From DATKNA01 sp963755755 (GTDB lineage Bacteria; Actinomycetota; Actinomycetes; Actinomycetales; Kineosporiaceae), in NCBI GenBank assembly GCA_963755755.1, contig CAVWLJ010000010.1, forward strand, positions 923,925 through 987,924: 64,000 nt of DNA, given 5' to 3'. Of this stretch, positions 31,845 to 40,715 are shown in pieces (position 1 is the stretch's first letter; every line of letters starts with the position of its first letter). The notes under the pieces were generated by a model. That model did not search any database. It saw nothing but the letters and a program-made list of their open reading frames with translations, and had not been told where the DNA came from. The position numbers and the translations under genes were made by a program.

Positions 31845-32633
31845 ATGGGTGACGTGCTCGACCTGATCGGCGTCACGGTCGTCCGGGACGGTGCCACGCT
31901 CCTGGAAGACGTGACGTGGACGGTGCGCGAGGGTGAGCGCTGGGTGATCCTCGGGCCGAACGGCGCGGGGAAGACCACGCTGCTGCAGATCGCGGGCGCC
32001 CGGATGCACCCCACGCGGGGTTCCGTCGACGTCCTCGGCGACCGGCTCGGGGAGGTCGACGTCTTCGAGCTCCGGCCCCGGATCGGCCTCTCGAGCGCCT
32101 CGTTCGCCGAGACGCTGCCCGCGGGCGAGAAGGTCAGCGACGTCGTCCTGACCGCCGCCTACGCCGTCGCCGGCCGCTGGCGCGAGAGGTACGACGAGAT
32201 GGACCACCGACGCTCCGGCGACCTGCTGGGCGCGTTCGGCGTCGGGCACCTCGCCGACCGGACGTTCGGCACCCTGAGCGAGGGCGAGCGCAAGCGCGTC
32301 CAGCTGGCCCGCTCCCTCATGACCGACCCCGAGCTGGTCCTGCTCGACGAGCCCGCCGCGGGTCTGGACCTCGGGGGCCGCGAGACGCTCGTCCGCGACC
32401 TCGCCGAGCTCGCGCTGGACCGCCGCTCGCCGGTGCTCGTGCTGGTCACGCACCACGTGGAGGAGGTTCCGCCCGGTTTCAGCCACGCACTGCTCCTGCG
32501 CCGCGGCCGGGTCGTCGCCGCGGGCCCGATCGCGGAGGTCCTCACCGAGGAGACCCTGAGCGCGACCTTCGACCTGCCGCTGGAGGTCAGCCACAACGGG
32601 AACCGCTGGAGCGCCCGTATGCGTTCAGACTGA
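31845..32633 (+). CDS. Stand-alone ABC ATPase
   Basis: A 262-residue ABC ATP-binding protein. Walker A is GPNGAGKTT (about residue 38), the signature is LSEGERKRVQLARSL, Walker B is LVLLDEPAAGLD and the H-loop is VTHHVEEV. The LSEGE form of the signature and the absence of an adjacent permease are typical of the ModF/YlmA-like single ATPases. No transport partner is encoded nearby, so a transport role is not assured. The ATG at 31845 is the first plausible start. Confidence 0.9.
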   Translation: MGDVLDLIGVTVVRDGATLLEDVTWTVREGERWVILGPNGAGKTTLLQIAGARMHPTRGSVDVLGDRLGEVDVFELRPRIGLSSASFAETLPAGEKVSDVVLTAAYAVAGRWRERYDEMDHRRSGDLLGAFGVGHLADRTFGTLSEGERKRVQLARSLMTDPELVLLDEPAAGLDLGGRETLVRDLAELALDRRSPVLVLVTHHVEEVPPGFSHALLLRRGRVVAAGPIAEVLTEETLSATFDLPLEVSHNGNRWSARMRSD

Positions 32634-32711
32634 GGAGAGCAGCGGGACCTCCCCTCGCGCAACGGCGGGAGTTACGCTCGCCTCCGGAGCGGCTCTCAGG
32701 GAGGCGGATCT

Positions 32712-33212
32712 GTGGATCTGGGCGACAGCCCGTGGCTCCTCTGGCTGGCCCTGGCCCTCGTGGCCGGGACCGTCGAAGTCCTGTCCCTCAACCTCATCTT
32801 CCTGATGATCGCCGGCGGCGGTTTCGCTGCCGCCGTCGTCGCCGCGTTCGGGCTGGGTGTGCCCGTCCAGGCCGTCGTCTTCGCCGTCGTCACGGGGCTC
32901 CTGCTCGTGGCGGCCCGGCCCCCGCTGCTGGGCTACATCCGCCGCAGCCTGCCGGCGAGCGCCACCAACACGGCCGCGCTCATCGGTCAGGACGCCGAGG
33001 TCGTCGTCGCGGTGACGCCGACCAACGGGCGTATCAAGCTCGCGGGCGAGATCTGGTCGGCGCGGTCCGTGGCCGGCGGATATCCGCTCGAGGTGGGTTC
33101 CGCGGTCCAGGTCGTCCGCATCGACGGGGCGACCGCGGTCGTGGCGCCGCTCGTCAACCGCGCCGAGATCACCGGCGCGGCTCCTCCGGAAGGGCCCCAT
33201 GAGGGCCAGTAG
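32712..33212 (+). CDS. NfeD-like membrane protein
   Basis: A 166-residue short NfeD protein. Two to three hydrophobic segments (residues 8-70) are followed by a soluble OB-fold domain with ALIGQDAEVVVAVTPTNGRIKLAGEIWSA. NfeD proteins sit next to SPFH proteins and are thought to help organise membrane microdomains. The SPFH gene follows 41 bp downstream, so the two form an operon. GTG 32712 follows GGGAGG at a normal distance. Confidence 0.92.
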   Translation: MDLGDSPWLLWLALALVAGTVEVLSLNLIFLMIAGGGFAAAVVAAFGLGVPVQAVVFAVVTGLLLVAARPPLLGYIRRSLPASATNTAALIGQDAEVVVAVTPTNGRIKLAGEIWSARSVAGGYPLEVGSAVQVVRIDGATAVVAPLVNRAEITGAAPPEGPHEGQ

Positions 33213-33253
33213 GGAAGCACCGTGAACTACATCACGGCTTTGGGGGTGGCGGC

Positions 33254-34375
33254 ATGAGCAACGCCAACTGGGCGACCATCATCGTCCTGCTCCTGCTCGT
33301 CGTCTTCGTCATCAGCGTCGTCGTCCGGGCGGTCCGGGTGGTTCCGCAGGCGAGCGCCGTCATCGTCGAGCGCCTCGGCCGCTACTCGCGCACGCTCGAG
33401 CCCGGCCTGCACTTCCTCATCCCGTTCGTCGACCGGCCACGCGCCAACGTCGACCTGCGCGAGCAGGTCGTCTCCTTCCCGCCGCAGCCGGTCATCACGT
33501 CGGACAACCTGGTCGTCAACATCGACACGGTGATCTACTTCCAGCCGACCGACCCCAAGTCGGCCGTCTACGAGATCGCCAATTACATCCAGGGCATCGA
33601 GCAGCTCACGGTCACGACGCTGCGTAACGTCATCGGCTCCCTGGACCTCGAGCAGACGCTCACCGGCCGCGACCAGATCAACAGCCAGCTGCGCGGCGTC
33701 CTCGACGAGGCGACCGGTCGCTGGGGCATCCGGGTCAACCGGGTGGAGCTCAAGGCCATCGACCCGCCGCACAGCGTGCAGGACTCGATGGAGAAGCAGA
33801 TGCGGGCCGAGCGTGACCGCCGTGCCGCCATCCTCAACGCCGAGGGCGTCAAGCAGTCCCAGATCCTCACGGCCGAGGGCGACCGGCAGTCCTCGATCCT
33901 GCGGGCGGAGGGCCAGGCGCAGTCCGCGATCCTGCGGGCGCAGGGCGAGGCGCGCGCCATCCACGAGGTGTTCGCGGCGATCCACAAGGCGAACCCGGAC
34001 AGCAAGCTGCTCGCCTATCAGTACCTGCAGATGCTCCCGCAGATCGCGCAGGGGTCGGCGAACAAGGTCTGGATCGTCCCGACGGAGCTGACCCAGGCGC
34101 TCGGCGGTATCGGGCAGGCGTTGGGCGGTGGCCGCGCGGCGGGCATCGGCGACGTCCTGCGCAACAGCCTCGGCCTGCGGGAGAACGGGCACGCGGTGGA
34201 GGCGGCGGACGACAGCCCGAGCGCCGTCGACTTCGGCGAGGCCGCGCTGGAGGACCCCAGGGCCGCGCTCGAACGGGCGCGCGCCGAGGCCGCCGACGCC
34301 GTGGCGGACGCCGAGGGCGAGGCCCGCCGCACCGGGATCGCCCCCGGGCTCGGGGCGGGGCTGCCGGAGCACTGA
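33254..34375 (+). CDS. SPFH-domain protein (stomatin/QmcA type)
   Basis: A 373-residue SPFH protein. One N-terminal span (residues 7-26, TIIVLLLLVVFVISVVV) anchors it, followed by the SPFH domain with VPQASAVIVERLGRYSRTLEPGLHF and NLEQT-like SLDLEQTLTGRDQIN. Ala/Glu-rich coiled coil (DRRAAILNAEGVKQSQILTA) then contains repeated ILRAEGQ/ILRAQGE units. The C-terminal 60 residues are acidic and Ala-rich. It probably forms membrane-bound oligomers with the NfeD partner. A strong terminator follows 16 bp after the stop. Confidence 0.93.
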   Translation: MSNANWATIIVLLLLVVFVISVVVRAVRVVPQASAVIVERLGRYSRTLEPGLHFLIPFVDRPRANVDLREQVVSFPPQPVITSDNLVVNIDTVIYFQPTDPKSAVYEIANYIQGIEQLTVTTLRNVIGSLDLEQTLTGRDQINSQLRGVLDEATGRWGIRVNRVELKAIDPPHSVQDSMEKQMRAERDRRAAILNAEGVKQSQILTAEGDRQSSILRAEGQAQSAILRAQGEARAIHEVFAAIHKANPDSKLLAYQYLQMLPQIAQGSANKVWIVPTELTQALGGIGQALGGGRAAGIGDVLRNSLGLRENGHAVEAADDSPSAVDFGEAALEDPRAALERARAEAADAVADAEGEARRTGIAPGLGAGLPEH

Positions 34376-34391
34376 CCGAACGAGCGACCAC

Positions 34392-34426
34392 GCAGGGCCC
34401 GGCACCGAGCAGGTGCCGGGCCCTGC
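34392..34426 (+). terminator. Strong hairpin terminator after the SPFH gene
   Basis: A perfect 15-bp stem, GCAGGGCCCGGCACC paired with GGTGCCGGGCCCTGC, with a 5-base GAGCA loop. It starts 16 bp after the SPFH stop. No T-run follows, as is common in high-GC actinobacteria. Confidence 0.85.
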
Positions 34427-34482
34427 GCCGTTCGTCGGGGACGCCGAGGCACAACGGCGGCATCCGCCGGCACCCCTCCGGC

Positions 34483-34521
34483 CGCTGTGCACTGAGTCGA
34501 TGCATGACTCAGTGCACAGCG
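34483..34521. repeat. Perfect palindrome with ATGCAT centre
   Basis: The 16-bp arms begin CGCTGTGCACTGAGTC and are separated by the 7-base GATGCAT. It lies in the 318-bp gap between the SPFH and TSUP genes, 57 bp after the terminator. It is not followed by T residues and is too far from either gene for a simple terminator. It resembles the REP-like palindromes elsewhere in the window, but its sequence is different. The remainder of the gap shows nothing recognisable. Confidence 0.8.
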
Positions 34522-34693
34522 CCCGAGAAGGCCTTCCGGCGACCCAGTGGTCGCCCGGCGCCGCCTCGGTCAGCCTGTGGCGGCATGACGTAGGCGCTGC
34601 GCGGCCTGGACCGGCTGGGCGACCTCGACGCCCTGGTCGCGCAGGAAGAGGCACGCGGGACTGCCCCGCCGTAGCGGCGGGTATGGTCGCCCG

Positions 34694-35464
34694 GTGACTG
34701 CGTGGCAGGCGCTGGCGGTGCTCGCGGCCGGTGTCGCCGCGGGCATGATCAACGCCGTCGTCGGCTCCGGGACGCTCATCACCTTCCCGACGCTGCTCGC
34801 CCTCGGGTACCCCGCCGTGACGGCGAACGTGTCGAACAACATCGGCCTGGTCTTCGGCGGCATCACGGCCACCTGGGGCTACCGGCGGGAGCTCAGCGAC
34901 CAGGGGCCGCGGTTGCGCCGCCTCGCTCCGCTCTCGTTCGTCGGGGCGATCGTGGGGGCGCTGCTGCTGCTGCGCCTCCCGGCGGCCGCGTTCGAGGCGA
35001 TCGTGCCGGTGCTCATCCTGATCTCCGTCGTGCTCGTCCTCGTCCAGCCCCGGCTCGCGGCCGCCGTCCAGCGACGCCGGGCGGTCGCCGGGCGCGGCGG
35101 TGACCGCATCGGCACCCCCGCCCTGGCCGGCACCCTGTTCGCCGGCGTCTACGGCGGCTACTTCGGGGCCGCGCAGGGCGTGCTGCTCATGGGCATCCTC
35201 GGCGCGGTGCTCCCGGAGGACCTGCAGGTGGTCAACGGCATCAAGAACGCGCTCTCGCTCGTCGTCAACTTCGTCGCGGCCGTGACGTTCCTCGTCGTCC
35301 GGCCGGAGGCGGTCGACTGGGCCGTCGTCGGGCTCATCGCCGTCGGATCGTTGCTCGGCGGGGCCTTCGGCGCCCGCGTCGGCCGGGCACTGCCGCCGGC
35401 GGCGCTCCGGGCCGTGGTGGCGTGCGTCGGGATCGTGGCCGTCGTGCGGCTGGTCGCCGCGTGA
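34694..35464 (+). CDS. TSUP (TauE/SafE) family permease
   Basis: A 256-residue membrane permease with about eight spans. The family blocks MINAVVGSGTLITFPTLLALG in the first repeat and GGYFGAAQGVLLMGIL in the second are clear. TSUP proteins move sulfite, sulfoacetate or other small organosulfur anions. The direction and substrate cannot be told here. GTG 34694 overlaps nothing upstream, and the stop overlaps the methyltransferase start (GTGA). Confidence 0.92.
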   Translation: MTAWQALAVLAAGVAAGMINAVVGSGTLITFPTLLALGYPAVTANVSNNIGLVFGGITATWGYRRELSDQGPRLRRLAPLSFVGAIVGALLLLRLPAAAFEAIVPVLILISVVLVLVQPRLAAAVQRRRAVAGRGGDRIGTPALAGTLFAGVYGGYFGAAQGVLLMGILGAVLPEDLQVVNGIKNALSLVVNFVAAVTFLVVRPEAVDWAVVGLIAVGSLLGGAFGARVGRALPPAALRAVVACVGIVAVVRLVAA

Positions 35465-36315
35465 CCGTCGAGCTCGTCGCGCACGTCGACGACGAGCGCC
35501 TGCGCGACTACGTCGGCCTCACCGACGTCGCCCTGCGGTCGCGTCGCGAGCCGGAGCTCGGGCTCTACCTCGCCGAGAGCGACAAGGTCATCCGCCGTGC
35601 CCTGGACGCCGGGCACCGGCCGCGCTCGCTGCTGCTCGCCGAGAAGTGGCTGGAACCGCTCGCGCCGCTGGTGGCGCGCGTCCAGGCCGCGGGCGCTCCG
35701 GTGTTCGCCGGCGCACCCGACGTGCTCGAGGCGATCACCGGCTTCAACGTGCACCGGGGGGCCATCGCGTCGATGCACCGGCCGCCCCTGCCGGACCTCG
35801 CGGAGCTGCTCGCCGGCGCCCGTCGCGTCGTCGTGCTCGAGGACGTCGTCGACCACACCAACGTCGGTGCCGCGTTCCGCTCGGTGGCGGGGCTCGGGGC
35901 GGACGCCGTCCTCGTCACCCCGCGCTGCGCCGACCCGCTGTACCGCCGGGCCGTGCGTGTCTCGATGGGCACCGTGTTCCAGGTGCCCTGGACGCGGATC
36001 GAGCCGTGGCCGGAGTCCGTCGGCACGCTCCGGGAGCTCGGCTTCACCGTGGCCGCGCTCGCGCTCCGTCCGGACGCCGTCCCGCTGGACGAGCTCGCCG
36101 CCGATCCTCCCGACCGCCTCGCCCTGGTCCTGGGCACCGAGGGGGACGGCCTCGCTCCGGCGACCGTCGCCGCGGCGGACCTCGCCGTCCGGATCCCGAT
36201 GCGCGGCGGCGTGGACTCCCTCAACGTCGCCGCGGCCGCGGCCGTGGCCGTCTGGGCGCTGCGCACCTGGCCCGCGGCCGTTGATCGCATCCCACGTCCG
36301 GACCATCCGGAATAG
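35461..36315 (+). CDS. SPOUT-class RNA 2'-O-methyltransferase (TrmH/SpoU family)
   Basis: A 284-residue SpoU-family methyltransferase for rRNA or tRNA ribose. The N-terminal substrate-binding domain (LYLAESDKVIRRALDAG) is followed by the knotted catalytic domain with motif 1 LEDVVDHTNVGAAFRSVAGLG, motif 2 LVLGTEGDGL and motif 3 RIPMRGGVDSLNVAAAAAV. These carry the conserved Asn, Arg, Glu and Ser. GTG 35461 overlaps the TSUP stop by 4 bp. The target nucleotide is not known; 23S rRNA is the usual guess for this length. Confidence 0.93.
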   Translation: MTVELVAHVDDERLRDYVGLTDVALRSRREPELGLYLAESDKVIRRALDAGHRPRSLLLAEKWLEPLAPLVARVQAAGAPVFAGAPDVLEAITGFNVHRGAIASMHRPPLPDLAELLAGARRVVVLEDVVDHTNVGAAFRSVAGLGADAVLVTPRCADPLYRRAVRVSMGTVFQVPWTRIEPWPESVGTLRELGFTVAALALRPDAVPLDELAADPPDRLALVLGTEGDGLAPATVAAADLAVRIPMRGGVDSLNVAAAAAVAVWALRTWPAAVDRIPRPDHPE

Positions 36316-36396
36316 CACGCAGCGCAGTCAGGTGATTACCTCTTGTAGTCTCCGGGGAGGACGGACGGAACGGCTCGACGTGGGGGAGGGACTGTC

Positions 36397-37390
36397 ATGC
36401 GAGGACGTCGCACCGCCGACGCTGCGCTCGACGAGCCGGAGGAGCGCAGCCACCGCGACCGCCCGGACCGGATCCTGGCCGCGCTGCGCGGTGAGCAGGC
36501 CCTGAGCATCCTCGACGCGTCCGGCGACGCCGTGCTCGTCGTGGCGTCGGACGGTTCCGTCGCCTACGCCAACGCCATGGCGGCCGAGGTCTTCGCGGCG
36601 CCGACGACGGTGCTCGCCGGTCAGCCCGCCGACCTGCTCGTGCCGCAGCTCGCCGGCGTCGTCCGTGCTCTCGCCGACCGCCGGGCCGCCGGCGACCTCA
36701 CGGCCGGTCCCGCCGGCGAGGGCAGCGAGCTCAACGCGCTGCGGCTCGACGGCACCCGCTTCCCGGCGACGGTGTGGGTGACCCCGCTGCACACCAGGCG
36801 AGGCCTGCTCGTCGCGGCGACCGTCCGGGATCTCACCCGGCAGCAGGAGACGGACACGAGACTGCAGCGCTTCGCCAACCGCGCCCACGAGCGCCAGGAC
36901 CTCGCGAACGCGCTGCTCGCCGGCGTCACCGAGGCCGCACTGCTCGTCACGGACGCCCGCGGGCGGATCACCGCCACCAACCGCGCGGCCCAGAAGCTGC
37001 TGGGGTACCGGACCGGCGAGCTCGTCGGCGTCCCCACCACCCGGCTCGTCGACGAGGACGACCTGGCGGCCGCCGGCGCCGAGCTCGGCGTCCAGCCCGG
37101 CTGCGACCCGCTGCTGGAGCTGGCCCGCTCCGGCCTGCCGACCGCGCAGGACTGGACCTGGCGCACGAAGGACGGCGACCGCCGGCGCGGTGGCCGTGCG
37201 GGTCACGCCGGTCGGGGACAGCGCCGACCCCGCCGGGTTCGTGATCACCGCCACGGAACGTGCGGCTGCCTGGGAGCCCGTGCTCGCGGGTCCGCGTTCC
37301 AGCGGCGAACGCCTGCTGCTGGAGCTCGACGACGCCCCCACCCGCGCCCTGCGCTGGCAGGTCGGCGGCGGCTGGGCCCGCCGCCGCTAG
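36397..37390 (+). pseudogene. Two-PAS-domain sensor protein, one-base frameshift
   Basis: The N-terminal half holds a PAS domain (SILDASGDAVLVVASDGSVAYANAMA) and a linker (VRDLTRQQETDTRLQRFANR). A second PAS domain follows (LLVTDARGRITATNRAAQKLLGY). After TKDGDRRR at about 37185 the frame must move by one base to continue as VAVRVTPVGDSADPAGFVITATER, ending at TAG 37388. No kinase, cyclase or phosphatase domain follows, so as repaired it would be a PAS-only protein of about 330 residues. The extra base lies in CGGCGCGG. Its end overlaps the convergent AI-2E-type gene by 4 bp. Confidence 0.8.
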
Positions 37391-38575
37391 GCGTCGAGCC
37401 CGGTCGTCGCCAGGCCGTCGTCCTGGGCCGTCGCGTGCTCGGAGGCGGCGGGCACGGCATCGGCGGGATGCTGGCTCCTCGCCGACCGTGGGTTGGGCCT
37501 TCGGCCGGCCCCGGCGGTTGTCCCACAGGTCGCGCGCGATCACCTGGATCATCCCGGCGATCGGGATGGCGAGCAGCGCGCCCAGGATGCCGGCGAGCTC
37601 GACGGCGATCAGGATCGCCACCAGCACCGTCAGCGGGTTGAGGTTGACGGTCCGGGAGAGGATCAGCGGCTGCAGCAGGTGGTTCTCCAGCTGCTGGTAC
37701 ACGACGAAGAAGATGATGATCGCGATGCCGGCCGGCACCGAGTGCACGAAGGCCGCGACGACGGCGACGACCGCGCCGAGGGTCGCGCCGACGAGCGGGA
37801 TGAGGTCGGCGATCGCGACGAACAACGAGATCAGCCCGGCGAACGGGACGCCGGCGATCTTGAGCGCGCCGTAGGTCAGAACGCCGCAGATGACGCTGAT
37901 GAGCAGGTTGCCGGAGATGTAGCCCGTGATCGACCGGCCGCAGTCGGAGCCGACGCGCCGCACCCGGTGCCGGCGGTCCTCGGGGAGCAGCGCCAGGCTG
38001 CTGTCGATGATCTTCGGCGCTTCGAGCACCATGAGGTACGCGAGCACGAAGATCGTCAAGGTGCCGGCGATGCCAGTGGCGACGCCACGCAGCACGCCCG
38101 CGGCCGGCGTCGTCAGCCCGCTCGCGAACGACCGGATCTGCGTCTGGTGCTGCTGGACGTACTGCAGCGCGTTGGTCCGGTCGAGCAGGCCGCCGATCGG
38201 GCCGCGCCCGCTCCGCGCGTCCTCGACGAGCTGTGGCAGCTGCCCGGCGAGCTGCGTCCCCTCCTTGGCGATCGGGACGGCGAACGCCGCGACCAGCCCG
38301 GCCAGCGCCAGGAGGACCACGAGGAACACCAGCAGCGTCGCCATCGAGCGCCGGTGCACGGCGCGCCGCTGCACCCGGTCCACGAGCGGGGTCAGCGCCA
38401 CCGCGAAGAACGCCGCGACGACGATCCAGGTCAGTACCTGCCGGACCTCGATGAGGATCCACAGCAGCGCGACGGTCGCCAGCACCATCCCGATCGTCGC
38501 GAGGATGGTCCGGACGGGCACGCGGTCGCGGTTCCCCGCCGGTGGGGAGGCGGGTCGGGAGAGGTCGACGGTCAC
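37387..38575 (-). pseudogene. AI-2E family transporter, one-base frameshift near the C-terminus
   Basis: A YdiK/PerM-like permease of the AI-2E exporter family with about eight spans; only some members move AI-2 and others are antiporters. Family blocks are TWIVVAAFFAVALTPLVDRVQ, TIFVLAYLMVLEAP and the central LIPLVGATLGAVVAVVAAF. The frame is intact for 350 residues to KAQPTVGEEPAS. There an extra G in the GGG at 37465-37467 shifts it into a spurious tail. Ignoring that base gives ADAVPAASEHATAQDDG and a stop at 37387, four bases into the convergent PAS gene. The membrane part is whole, so the protein may be functional if the base is a miscall. Confidence 0.85.
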
Positions 38576-38623
38576 CGGCGGTCGATGCCCGCTGACGCCT
38601 CCCTCATGCGCCGTTCGCGCCGG

Positions 38624-39484
38624 TCAGACGGCTGGGACGACGCGCTGCCGCTGCTGCCCGAGCCCCTCGATGCCGAGCTCGAGGACGTCGCCGGCCGTCA
38701 ACCACACCGGTGGCCGCATCCCCATGCCGACGCCGGGGGGCGTACCCGTGTCGATGAGGTCGCCGGGTTCGAGGACGAGGAACTGGCTGAGGTAGTGCAC
38801 GACGAACTCCGGACCGAAGATCATCGTGGCGGTGGACCCGGACTGCCGCCGGACGCCGTTGACGTCGAGCCACATGCTCAGACGACGGACGTCGGGGATC
38901 TCGTCCGGGGTGACCAGGAAGGGCCCGCACGGGTTGAAGGTCTCGGCGGACTTGCCCTTGCTCCACTGCCCGGAGCGCTCCAACTGGAACGCGCGCTCGC
39001 TGACGTCGTTGACGACCACATAGCCGGCGATGGACGCGCCCGCCTCGGCCTCGTCCGCCAGGTACCGGCACCGGCGTCCGACGACGACGCCGAGCTCCAC
39101 CTCCCAGTCCAGCTTCGTCGCGCCCCGCGGGACGACGACGTCGTCGTCCGGTCCGACCAGGGTGTTCGGCGGCTTCGTGAAGAGGATCGGCTCCTCGGGC
39201 ACCGGCTGGCCGGTCTCCGCCGCGTGGTCGCTGTAGTTGAGGCCGATGCAGAGGATCTGGTGCGGCCGGGCGATCGGGGCACCGAAGCGGCGTCCGTCGC
39301 GGGGCTCGGCTCGACCGGCCGCGGTGCGCTCGGCGACGACGGCAGTCAGGCCTGCCGGCCCGCCGGCGCCGAAGAAGGCCTCGTCGAAGTCGCCGACGAC
39401 GTCCGAGACGTCGACGAAGGCGTCCTCGCCCACCCGCACCACCGGTCGCTCACGCCCGGGGTCGCCCAGTCGCGCCAGCTGCAC
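38624..39484 (-). CDS. Fumarylacetoacetate hydrolase family protein
   Basis: A 286-residue FAH-fold enzyme, which splits or hydrates beta-dicarbonyl acids in aromatic degradation or acts as an oxaloacetate decarboxylase. Metal ligands are in LDWEVELGVV (Glu pair) and the VNDVSER aspartate, with IGLNYSDHAAETGQ and GKSAETFNPCGPFLV blocks and the C-terminal DTGTPPGVGMG. GTG 39484 has GAGGAGGAG upstream, which decides the start over a frame six codons longer. No catabolic neighbours are present, so the substrate is open. Confidence 0.92.
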   Translation of the reverse strand: MQLARLGDPGRERPVVRVGEDAFVDVSDVVGDFDEAFFGAGGPAGLTAVVAERTAAGRAEPRDGRRFGAPIARPHQILCIGLNYSDHAAETGQPVPEEPILFTKPPNTLVGPDDDVVVPRGATKLDWEVELGVVVGRRCRYLADEAEAGASIAGYVVVNDVSERAFQLERSGQWSKGKSAETFNPCGPFLVTPDEIPDVRRLSMWLDVNGVRRQSGSTATMIFGPEFVVHYLSQFLVLEPGDLIDTGTPPGVGMGMRPPVWLTAGDVLELGIEGLGQQRQRVVPAV

Positions 39485-39535
39485 GTCGCTCCTCCTCGCC
39501 ACCCGCGGTGAGACGCGGTCAGCCTAGGGGAAGCG

Positions 39536-39781
39536 TCAGACGGTTACGCCCTGCATGTTCTGGGCGCCGGTCCAGGCCGCCGCGTCCACCTCGCTGACGT
39601 GGACGCCGAGGGCGCTGGCGACCTGCTCGATCCCGCACCCGGCGTCCAGCGCGTCGCGCAGCGCGGCGACCCGCGCGTGCTGCGCGTCGAGCGTGTACCG
39701 CTCCCACAGGGCGCGGTTGGCACGGACCAGCCGGTCGAGCAGGGCGAGACGCCGGGGGTCCGGCTCCTGGGTCCAGTTCAT
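39536..39781 (-). CDS. Small HTH-like protein of unknown function
   Basis: An 81-residue protein beginning MNWTQEPDPRRLALLDRL. It is mostly helical, and the C-terminal LDAGCGIEQVASALGVHVSEVDAAAW segment looks like a helix-turn-helix of the kind seen in small actinobacterial regulators. The ATG at 39781 was chosen; an earlier GTG at 39886 would overlap the divergent DUF2236 gene. The 93 bp between the two divergent starts probably hold both promoters. Target unknown. Confidence 0.6.
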   Translation of the reverse strand: MNWTQEPDPRRLALLDRLVRANRALWERYTLDAQHARVAALRDALDAGCGIEQVASALGVHVSEVDAAAWTGAQNMQGVTV

Positions 39782-39874
39782 GCGAGGCTCCTGGGCACGC
39801 GTGCGACCGCCGTTGGTCGCTGCCAGGAGTTCTCGGTCTTCCGTGCCTCCGCCTTGAGTCGTACGCTCGCGATC

Positions 39875-40714
39875 ATGGGTCGCCACGACACGCTGCGTCT
39901 CATCGAGTCACTCGATCCCGAGACCGAGTACTGGCGGATCCACCGGCTGCACGCCCTGCACCAGTTCCCCTGGGACGTCACCCGCGCGCTCGAGCTCGCC
40001 CTCTACCGGACGTACGCCGTCGGCACGATCGGGGAGCTGCTGGACCGGACGGGGGAGTTCCGGAGCCGGCCGCAGCGCCGGTACGACGACACGGCGCTGC
40101 TGCTCGGGGAGGTCCTCGAGCACGGACTCGACAGCGAGCGCGGCCGGGCCGCCCTCCGGCGGATCAACCGGGCGCACGCCCGCTGGCCGATCTCGGAGGA
40201 GGACTCCCGGTACGTGCTCGCGACGCTCCTCGTCGTCCCGATGCGCTGGCTCGACCGCTACGGGTGGCGACCGGTGACGGCGACCGAGCGCCGGGCCGCC
40301 TACCTCTACCACCGGGAGCTCGGGCTGCGGATGGGCGTGCGGGCATGGCCCGAGGGCTACGACGAGGTCGCCGCCTTCCTCGACGCTTACGAGGCGGAGC
40401 GGTTCGCGCGGACCCCGGGCGGCGTGCGGACGGCGGTCGCGACCCGGGAGCTGTTCGTCTCCTGGTTCCCCCGGCCGCTGGCGCCGCTCCTGCGCACCGG
40501 CGTGCACGCGCTGCTCGACCCGCCGCTGCTGCAGGCGTTCGGCTTCGATCCGGCGCCGCCCTGGGTCGTGGCGTCCGCCGACCGGGCGCTGCGTCTGCGC
40601 GGCCGGATCGTGCGCGCATTACCGCCGCGGCGCAGCCTCAAGCCGGCCCGGGCGCACGCCACGGTGAAGGGCTACCGCCACGGATACGACATCGAACAGC
40701 TGGGGACCGGCTGA
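39875..40714 (+). CDS. Oxygenase MpaB family protein (DUF2236)
   Basis: A 279-residue DUF2236/MpaB-like protein. This haem-containing group includes the latex-clearing protein Lcp and the fungal oxygenase MpaB. Blocks seen are EYWRIHRLHALHQFPWDVTRALELALYRTYA, RRYDDTALLLGEVLEHG, INRAHARWPISEEDSRYVLATLLVVPMRWLDRYGWR and LPPRRSLKP. The RINRAHARW His and the YLYHREL His are candidates for haem ligation. The start is ATG 39875. The function in this organism is unknown. Its stop nearly touches the convergent aldo-keto reductase stop. Confidence 0.87.
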   Translation: MGRHDTLRLIESLDPETEYWRIHRLHALHQFPWDVTRALELALYRTYAVGTIGELLDRTGEFRSRPQRRYDDTALLLGEVLEHGLDSERGRAALRRINRAHARWPISEEDSRYVLATLLVVPMRWLDRYGWRPVTATERRAAYLYHRELGLRMGVRAWPEGYDEVAAFLDAYEAERFARTPGGVRTAVATRELFVSWFPRPLAPLLRTGVHALLDPPLLQAFGFDPAPPWVVASADRALRLRGRIVRALPPRRSLKPARAHATVKGYRHGYDIEQLGTG

Positions 40715-40715
40715 C

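Noticed and set aside
34570..34690. A short minus-strand coding end (ACLFLRDQGVEVAQPV) as a gene fragment
   Set aside because: It looks protein-like, but no start, length or family could be supported, so it is left as unexplained intergenic sequence.
34744..34760. GCATGATCAACG in the TSUP gene as a repeat copy
   Set aside because: It encodes the conserved MINAVVGSG motif of the family, so the likeness is coincidental.
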